A DNA stretch of 64,000 nt from Anaerolineales bacterium. Lineage in GTDB: Bacteria; Chloroflexota; Anaerolineae; Anaerolineales; Villigracilaceae. The stretch spans positions 159,603-223,602 of the forward strand of contig JAEURJ010000025.1 in NCBI GenBank assembly GCA_016789305.1, written 5' to 3'. Made by a program: the position numbers and the translations under genes. Positions 58,521 through 64,000 of the stretch are shown here, piece after piece; the first letter of the stretch is position 1, and each line of letters begins with the position of its first letter. The notes under the pieces are model-generated. The model made no database searches and had not been told where the DNA came from. It saw only the letters and a program-made list of their open reading frames with translations.

Positions 58521-59996
58521 ATGATGAAGGATTTTTTTAATACTGCGATCATAAGAAGTGCGAAAGTTTATTACTGGGCGTATATTGCTGCCTTGATAAT
58601 AACCTTTGTGTTTTGGTGGATTCTGGCGATCCGCATCCCTCTTGCCAGGTACATACCATATTGGTTTTGGTTAGTGACCACTTCCGTGCGAACAGAATGG
58701 TGGCTTTTTTTTCCACTATTAATATTAAGTGTCGGTGTTATTCTTATTGTTAGGAGAAATCTTCGAGTTACTACAAGTATTCTAATTTTTGTCGTGACCG
58801 GTGCAATCATCCAGCACGCATTTGGATTAATGGATGGGATGGGAATTGATGGAATTAGGAATGGGACAATCATCACTGGTCATGCTGGATTTGCAAGAGA
58901 GGCTGTTAGTCTTAGTGAATCTTCATTTTTTTTGGTTGCCAGCAGCTATGACGATTTGATTTTCAACAAGGTTCTTTCAGAATACCCAAATTCTACCAAA
59001 CCTCCGGGGCAGCTTCTCTTCTATATGCTAAATGAGCGGGTTGCCCGTCTCTTGCCTGGAGTTTGGGAATCACCATTACTACAACTGGCCACCTTTATGA
59101 CCATATTGTGGCCGATTCTTGCTTCTCTCCCCGTTATTTTTATTTATCTTTTTTCAAAAACAATTTACGAAAAAGACGAGTCGTATATGATTGCAAGTCT
59201 TTTTTATATATTTACTCCTTCCGTAATACTGATACCCTTGCACCTCGATCAATGCCTATATCCTCTTTTGTTTATGTTTGAGCTGGTTGTTTTTGTTTTT
59301 GGAATCAAGAAAAATAATCTATTTCTCCTTTTTTTATCCGGTATTATTACAGGTATGGGGTTGTTTGTCTCTTTTTCCTTGATTGCCTTACCACTCTATA
59401 TCTTGTTAATTCTGGTGATCAAAACCGGAACGGCGTTTTTGTTGAATCGGAGGCCGCTCTTGCACAATGCCACCTCGGTAATTTTTGAAAATGTTAAGAT
59501 TGGATTCGTGTTCGCGTTGGGATTGTTCTTTTGGGAAATCCTTCTTTTTCTTAATATTAGTTATAACGTTTTTGAAAGTTATCAGCTTGTCATGCTCAGC
59601 CACATTAATTCTAAGATAGCAACTTGGTCACCGCAAATTATCCTTGCCATGGGCGGCTTGGATATTCTTGAGTACTCTTTATGGACAGGCGTGCCTCTGT
59701 TCGCGATGATGATAATTTATGGGCTTCGGTCATTCAAAAAACTATTAACTGGAAATTCTGATATTTCTTTGATGATGGGAGCGGCAGCTCCAATTCTTTT
59801 TCTTGTCCTGGCTTTGTTTGGAAGGACTGCTGGAGAAACCGCTCGTCTGTGGATTTTCCTGACACCCTTGACGGTAATTTTTTCAGCAAAAGAGATTGCA
59901 ACTACATTTCGGGAACGCACGTGGAATACTGTGGCCTTTCTAATTGTGCTACAAATGATCACAACATTTTCATTAAAAATGTGGCAGGATTTTTAG
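58521..59996 (+). CDS. GT39-like multi-membrane glycosyltransferase
   Basis: The product has 491 residues and about ten to twelve membrane segments. Landmarks of a GT-C (PMT_2-like) enzyme: DGMGIDGIRNGTIITGHAGFA, ASSYDDLIFNKVLSEYPNSTKPPGQLLFY (acidic loop with a PPG turn) and later helices such as IFIYLFSKTIY. It probably moves a lipid-linked sugar to an acceptor outside the membrane. The gene is clearly AT-rich. It may belong with the downstream oxidoreductase as an envelope glycan cluster. Confidence 0.75.
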   Translation: MMKDFFNTAIIRSAKVYYWAYIAALIITFVFWWILAIRIPLARYIPYWFWLVTTSVRTEWWLFFPLLILSVGVILIVRRNLRVTTSILIFVVTGAIIQHAFGLMDGMGIDGIRNGTIITGHAGFAREAVSLSESSFFLVASSYDDLIFNKVLSEYPNSTKPPGQLLFYMLNERVARLLPGVWESPLLQLATFMTILWPILASLPVIFIYLFSKTIYEKDESYMIASLFYIFTPSVILIPLHLDQCLYPLLFMFELVVFVFGIKKNNLFLLFLSGIITGMGLFVSFSLIALPLYILLILVIKTGTAFLLNRRPLLHNATSVIFENVKIGFVFALGLFFWEILLFLNISYNVFESYQLVMLSHINSKIATWSPQIILAMGGLDILEYSLWTGVPLFAMMIIYGLRSFKKLLTGNSDISLMMGAAAPILFLVLALFGRTAGETARLWIFLTPLTVIFSAKEIATTFRERTWNTVAFLIVLQMITTFSLKMWQDF

Positions 59997-60121
59997 CTTT
60001 GACATTCTTCGTGACGGCTTGAAAGATAAGTTATGTTGTGCATGTTTATGATAAATCCTGGAAAATCGCCCATGTCAACTTTTGGGATGCTTATTATAAA
60101 AATTTATGTGAAGGAATAGTA

Positions 60122-62266
60122 ATGAAACAACTTCTCCAAAACATCAAAAACGGAAAAACAATTATCGAAGACGTGCCTGTGCCAACTCCACGTGATGGGC
60201 AGGCACTTGTTAAAGTTGCGGCGTCACTCGTCTCGGCCGGTACCGAACGCATGGTCGTTGAATTTGCAGAAAAAAGTTATCTTGGCAAGGCGCGTTCGCG
60301 TCCCGATTTGGTCAAGCAGACACTGGATAAAGCCAAACGTGAAGGCGTGATGCCAACCGTGCAGGCCGTCTTCAATCGACTCGATCAACCAATGGCGTTG
60401 GGTTATTCCACTGCCGGTACCATCGTTGCGCTTGGAAAAAATATGCAGGGTTTCAAGGTCGGTCAACGCGTGGCATGTGCAGGCGGCGGGTATGCCACTC
60501 ATGCCGAATACAATGTGGTTCCGAAAAATCTTTTAACCCCGCTTCCCAAAAATGTGGATTTTGAATCCGCAGCTTTCACAACACTTGGTGCAATTTCCTT
60601 GCACGGATTTCGTTTGGCGGAACCTCAGCTTGGCGAAAATGTTGCAGTGATCGGGCTCGGTCTTTTGGGATTATTGACGATTCAAATTGCAGCTGCGGCG
60701 GGATGCAACGTCCTCGGCATTGACCTGGACCCAAAGAGAATCAAACTCGCCTCTTCGCTTGGACTTCAAGCTGTCTCTCGCAAAAATGCAGAATCTGCCG
60801 CTGCGGCATTCACCGCCAACCGCGGCTTTGACAGTATCATCATCTGCGCGGACACTTCCTCCAATGATCCCATTGAGTTGGCAGGCGTTATCGCAAGAGA
60901 TCGTGCCAAGGTCGTAGCCACGGGAGCGGTGGGATTAAACATCCCAAGAAAAATTTATTACGAAAAAGAAATCGCCTTCATCAATTCCCGTTCGTATGGA
61001 CCAGGTCGCTACGATTCGAATTACGAAGAAAACGGCAATGACTATCCCATCGGTTACATCCGCTGGACGGAGGGACGCAACTTCCAATCGGTTGTCGATT
61101 TATTATCCAGTCGAAAGTTGAAGGTCGAGAGTCTCATCAGTCATCGCTTCTCGATTGAAGATGGAATTCAAGCCTACGAAGTCATCACAGGGAAAAAGAA
61201 AGAACCTTTCTTGGGTGTGTTGCTGACATATCCGCATGTTGAAAAGTTGGAAGGTTCCAAAGTTGTCAAGTTTAACGTTCCAACTTTTAAACCTTCCAAC
61301 GCTGTAAGACTCGGCGTTCTAGGTGCAGGACTTTACGCCAACGCAACTCTTCTTCCCGTATTAAAGAACAACAAAGATTTTGAACTCGTTGGCATCGCCT
61401 CTTCCGGTGGACTCCACGCCCAGCACTCCGGCAAGAAGTTTGGCTTTCACTACGCCACTTCGTCTGATGATGAAATCATCAACGATAAAAATATAAATAC
61501 AGTTGCGATTCTCACCAGACACGACTCACATAGTGACTTGGTCGTCAAAGCGTTAAAGGCTGGTAAACATGTGTTTGTTGAAAAGCCACTTGCTATTAAT
61601 AGTGCTCAGCTATCAGCGATTAGAAAACAGCTAAAAGCTAACAGCCAATCGCTGCTCACTGTGGGCTTCAATAGAAGATTCTCGCCTTTAGCTCAATCTC
61701 TTTTCTCTTTGCTCTCACATCGCAACGAACCTCTCCATGCACATTACCGCATCAATGCAGGCTACCTTCCTTCCAACCATTGGACTCAAGACGAAGCCCT
61801 CGGCGGCGGACGAATCATCGGCGAAGCCTGTCACTTCATTGACCTGATCACTTTCCTCGTCGGTACAACGCCTATCAGCGTGAGTGCGCATGCATTGCCA
61901 AACGGCGGTAAATACCGCGAGGACAATGTCTCGATGACTTTCACTTTCCCCGATGGTTCCATTGGCGTAGTGGACTATCTCGCCAATGGTGATAAGTCCA
62001 TGCCCAAGGAACGTCTCGAAGTATTTTGCGAAGGCATGATCGCCGTGCTGGATGATTATGTTTCTTTAACTACTGTAAAAGATGGAAAGAAGAAAGTAGA
62101 AAGCATGGCACAGGATAAAGGTTGGAAGGCGGAGATGTCTGCTTTTGCAGGAGCAATCAAGAGCGGGGGAGAGGCGCCGATTCCCTATGAGCAATTGATT
62201 GGTGTGACCCAATCCACATTCGCGGCGATGGAGTCAATACGAAGTAATCAAAAAATTGAAATATAA
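60122..62266 (+). CDS. Bi-domain oxidoreductase (Zn-type alcohol dehydrogenase plus Gfo/Idh/MocA)
   Basis: A 714-residue fusion. Residues 1-370 are an alcohol-dehydrogenase-like domain: VPVPTPRDGQALVKVAASLVSAGTER, GYSTAGTIVALG, VAVIGLGLLGLLTIQIAAAAG. Residues 400-714 are a Gfo/Idh/MocA domain: VRLGVLGAGLYANATLLPVL, HDSHSDLVVKALKAGKHVFVEKPLAI and GGGRIIGEACHFIDLITFLVG. Such fusions act on activated sugars in surface-polysaccharide clusters (heparinase-like neighbourhoods). AAGGAATAG precedes the ATG at 60122. Confidence 0.9.
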   Translation: MKQLLQNIKNGKTIIEDVPVPTPRDGQALVKVAASLVSAGTERMVVEFAEKSYLGKARSRPDLVKQTLDKAKREGVMPTVQAVFNRLDQPMALGYSTAGTIVALGKNMQGFKVGQRVACAGGGYATHAEYNVVPKNLLTPLPKNVDFESAAFTTLGAISLHGFRLAEPQLGENVAVIGLGLLGLLTIQIAAAAGCNVLGIDLDPKRIKLASSLGLQAVSRKNAESAAAAFTANRGFDSIIICADTSSNDPIELAGVIARDRAKVVATGAVGLNIPRKIYYEKEIAFINSRSYGPGRYDSNYEENGNDYPIGYIRWTEGRNFQSVVDLLSSRKLKVESLISHRFSIEDGIQAYEVITGKKKEPFLGVLLTYPHVEKLEGSKVVKFNVPTFKPSNAVRLGVLGAGLYANATLLPVLKNNKDFELVGIASSGGLHAQHSGKKFGFHYATSSDDEIINDKNINTVAILTRHDSHSDLVVKALKAGKHVFVEKPLAINSAQLSAIRKQLKANSQSLLTVGFNRRFSPLAQSLFSLLSHRNEPLHAHYRINAGYLPSNHWTQDEALGGGRIIGEACHFIDLITFLVGTTPISVSAHALPNGGKYREDNVSMTFTFPDGSIGVVDYLANGDKSMPKERLEVFCEGMIAVLDDYVSLTTVKDGKKKVESMAQDKGWKAEMSAFAGAIKSGGEAPIPYEQLIGVTQSTFAAMESIRSNQKIEI

Positions 62267-62278
62267 AGACTTTAATAG

Positions 62279-63496
62279 ATGCAAGACAGAAAATTGTTTG
62301 TAATATCCTTAATGTTCCTGATTACATCTTGTGTTTCCGCTCCTGGCACAGTTGTTTCTCCCGCCCTGACAAATACTGAGGTGGTGGTTGCAACTCCTCC
62401 CAATCTTGAGGTTTCGATTGATCAGCCTGAGTGGATGAAGAACCCGAATTCGGATATTCTACTTTTGTCGTATGGTGTCAATGCGGTATTCTTTGATGCT
62501 GGAACTGCAAGCACTTTATATATGGCACTTCCCAACGCTCGTTGGGTTGATAATAACCATGTCCTTTTTACTGCGTTTGATCAGGCATATTCGAATGTTT
62601 CAGAGAAAACTTACAAGTATGCGCTTGATATAGCAGACTGGAAAATAGTAGAAGCAAAATATATTTCAGATATTGTAGGCAAAGACGGGGATACTCCTAA
62701 TGTTTTTGTCGACAAGGATGAAGAGAATACGCCATTGAAGATTTATAATAAGCAGCTTGAACAATGGGAGAATTTTTTATATCCACCGCAGGGGTTGTTC
62801 AATCTGAACGAACTTTTGATCGGCAACAGGATTTTTGTTGTTCAAGGAGAAGATATCAACGGCAACGGCGATATGATTTCTGTTTATGACCTTGAAACAA
62901 AGGAAGCTGTAAAGACATTTTTGGGAAATGTAGGGATGAATATTCTCCGATATTCTAAAGGGAAGGTGGTTTATATAGTTGATAATGTGCCGTGCGCTAT
63001 TGACGTTCAGATACTGGAAAGAGAGTGTGGTACACCAATTCCAGAAAAATATGTAAATGTTGAAATTGACCAGACTCTCAATTATCCTGATGTCATCCCT
63101 TTTATTTATGAAGATCATTTAGAAAAAAATATCTATAACAAAAGGATTTGCATTTATGCCTTTTTTGACGGCGAAATTGCTTGTCCGATGGATAATTTAA
63201 AAATTTTAAATCCTGTGGTCGATAAAATACCAGACTTGCAGGATTCAGGTAAGTTACGAGAAGTGATTGAGTTAAATTCCGTTTGGGCTTATTCAATTTC
63301 GCCGGATACGGCGTATGTTCTTTTTTGTTATGGTAATAATAATTATGCCCAATACCAAGGTACGGCGATCATAGATATCGACGGCGGCAATTTGCGGATT
63401 TTGGATGATATTGAATTTATTCCCGATGTGATTTCTTATATGTGTCAAGATCCTCGTTCTGCACATGTTGCTTCCAATTGGCGCCCTGTACCCTAA
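62279..63496 (+). CDS. Unknown lipoprotein
   Basis: A 405-residue protein that I do not recognise. It starts with a signal peptide ending in LITSCVS (lipobox). The rest is acidic and Tyr/Asn-rich with repeated beta-like segments (LLLSYGVNAVFFDAGTAS, NHVLFTAFDQAYS, YALDIADWKIVEAKY, RIFVVQGEDINGNGD), which could be a beta-propeller of the WD40/TolB type. The gene is AT-rich. It starts 12 bases after the oxidoreductase, so it is probably cotranscribed. Confidence 0.75.
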   Translation: MQDRKLFVISLMFLITSCVSAPGTVVSPALTNTEVVVATPPNLEVSIDQPEWMKNPNSDILLLSYGVNAVFFDAGTASTLYMALPNARWVDNNHVLFTAFDQAYSNVSEKTYKYALDIADWKIVEAKYISDIVGKDGDTPNVFVDKDEENTPLKIYNKQLEQWENFLYPPQGLFNLNELLIGNRIFVVQGEDINGNGDMISVYDLETKEAVKTFLGNVGMNILRYSKGKVVYIVDNVPCAIDVQILERECGTPIPEKYVNVEIDQTLNYPDVIPFIYEDHLEKNIYNKRICIYAFFDGEIACPMDNLKILNPVVDKIPDLQDSGKLREVIELNSVWAYSISPDTAYVLFCYGNNNYAQYQGTAIIDIDGGNLRILDDIEFIPDVISYMCQDPRSAHVASNWRPVP

Positions 63497-63576
63497 TACA
63501 TTCCTCCCTCCCTTGCTCACTTCCACTGGGGGAAGTAAACTCACGTCACCTTACATCATAAATTGGAGCCTCCCCC

Positions 63577-64000
63577 ATGAACCTCAAAGGAATCTACGCC
63601 CCCATCGTCACCCCCTTCAACGCGGACGAAAGCATCAACTACCCCATCCTCGAACAACTCATCGAATATCTTATTGCCAACAAGATCGCAGGGCTTGTCC
63701 CCGGCGGCACGACGGGCGAAGTCTATGCCTTTACCGAAGCCGAACGGTTGGAGATTTTCAAATTCACTAAAGAAAAAGTGAACGGGCGGGTCACGCTCAT
63801 TGCAGGCACCAACTCTGGCGCCACGCGCGACGTGGTCCGCTACTCGCAGATCGCCGAAGAGATGGGCTACGACGCGCTCATGGTCGCCGTCCCGCCGTAT
63901 TCACGTCCCAACCAGCGCGAACTGCTCGCGCATTACGAAGCCGTCGCCAAAGCCGTCAAAATTCCCATCGTGCTGTACAACTTCCCCTGGCGCGCAGGCA
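63577..64000 (+). CDS. DapA-family lyase/synthase, cut by window end
   Basis: The first 141 residues of a dihydrodipicolinate-synthase-family enzyme: MNLKGIYAPIVTPFNADESI, the GGTTGE motif in VPGGTTGEVYAFT, LIAGTNSGATRD, DALMVAVPPYSRP and IVLYNFPWRAG (Tyr conserved). The Schiff-base Lys lies beyond the window. Family members condense or cleave pyruvate with aldehydes; whether this is true DapA or a sugar-acid aldolase cannot be decided here. GGAG precedes the ATG. Confidence 0.9.
   Translation, partial: MNLKGIYAPIVTPFNADESINYPILEQLIEYLIANKIAGLVPGGTTGEVYAFTEAERLEIFKFTKEKVNGRVTLIAGTNSGATRDVVRYSQIAEEMGYDALMVAVPPYSRPNQRELLAHYEAVAKAVKIPIVLYNFPWRAG

Noticed and set aside
1..64000. CRISPR arrays, rRNA genes and intact insertion sequences
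   Set aside because: No regularly spaced repeats, no conserved rRNA sequence and no transposase-like frame were found in the window.

Overview
The window looks like a chromosomal segment of a bacterium from the phylum Chloroflexota, most likely class Anaerolineae. That is an inference from gene content, not a database match. Supporting points are a bacterial mevalonate-pathway decarboxylase, a LutB-LutC fusion, many lipoprotein and Tat-lipoprotein signals, a DUF3417-type alpha-glucan phosphorylase, moderate GC content and several dispersed palindromic repeats. No rRNA, CRISPR array, prophage or intact insertion sequence was seen. There are two tRNA genes (Lys-UUU and Glu-CUC).

Layout. 0.1-6.9 kb: a minus-strand redox cluster (MFS exporter, two aldo/keto reductases, a flavodoxin, an SDR) opposite an AraC-type regulator. 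7.3-8.8 kb: an isolated unknown protein with an internally repeated motif. 9.4-19.5 kb: a glycan-use operon (two DUF2961/GH172 enzymes, a CUT1 ABC importer without its ATPase, a six-hairpin glycosidase) read away from a LacI-type regulator. Palindromic operators sit at both divergent promoters. 19.6-21.1 kb: a gene remnant and an autoinhibited Fic protein. 21.2-30.9 kb: housekeeping genes (mvaD, rseP, a HEAT protein, tRNA-Lys, trxA, a membrane-anchored peptidase-like hydrolase, infC-rpmI-rplT, a macrodomain protein, an rRNA methyltransferase, a PPC-domain protein). infC has an AUA start. 31.0-37.7 kb: a nucleoside salvage unit (ribokinase, two nucleoside hydrolases, an ECF transporter). 37.8-39.0 kb: an MFS gene broken by one in-frame TAG.

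39.0-48.6 kb is the least ordinary part. A NarL-type two-component system is followed by two units: GtrA plus a GT39-like glycosyltransferase, and YHYH lipoprotein plus small lipoprotein plus animal-type haem peroxidase lipoprotein. The two units carry nearly the same 46-bp double palindrome upstream. The glycosyltransferase and the YHYH protein also share a four-cysteine module. This suggests a co-regulated cell-surface glycan/redox system that I do not recognise as described.

48.7-64 kb: an EamA transporter, tRNA-Glu, a lut-type operon with a methyltransferase gene inside it, glycogen phosphorylase, a rhodanese, an M29 aminopeptidase, a Rieske oxygenase, then AT-rich envelope-type genes (GT39-like membrane protein, bi-domain oxidoreductase, lipoprotein). 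A DapA-family gene is cut by the window end. A recurring theme is dispersed palindromic repeats, two of them read in frame inside genes (the RNA methyltransferase C-terminus and the LutB-LutC junction).
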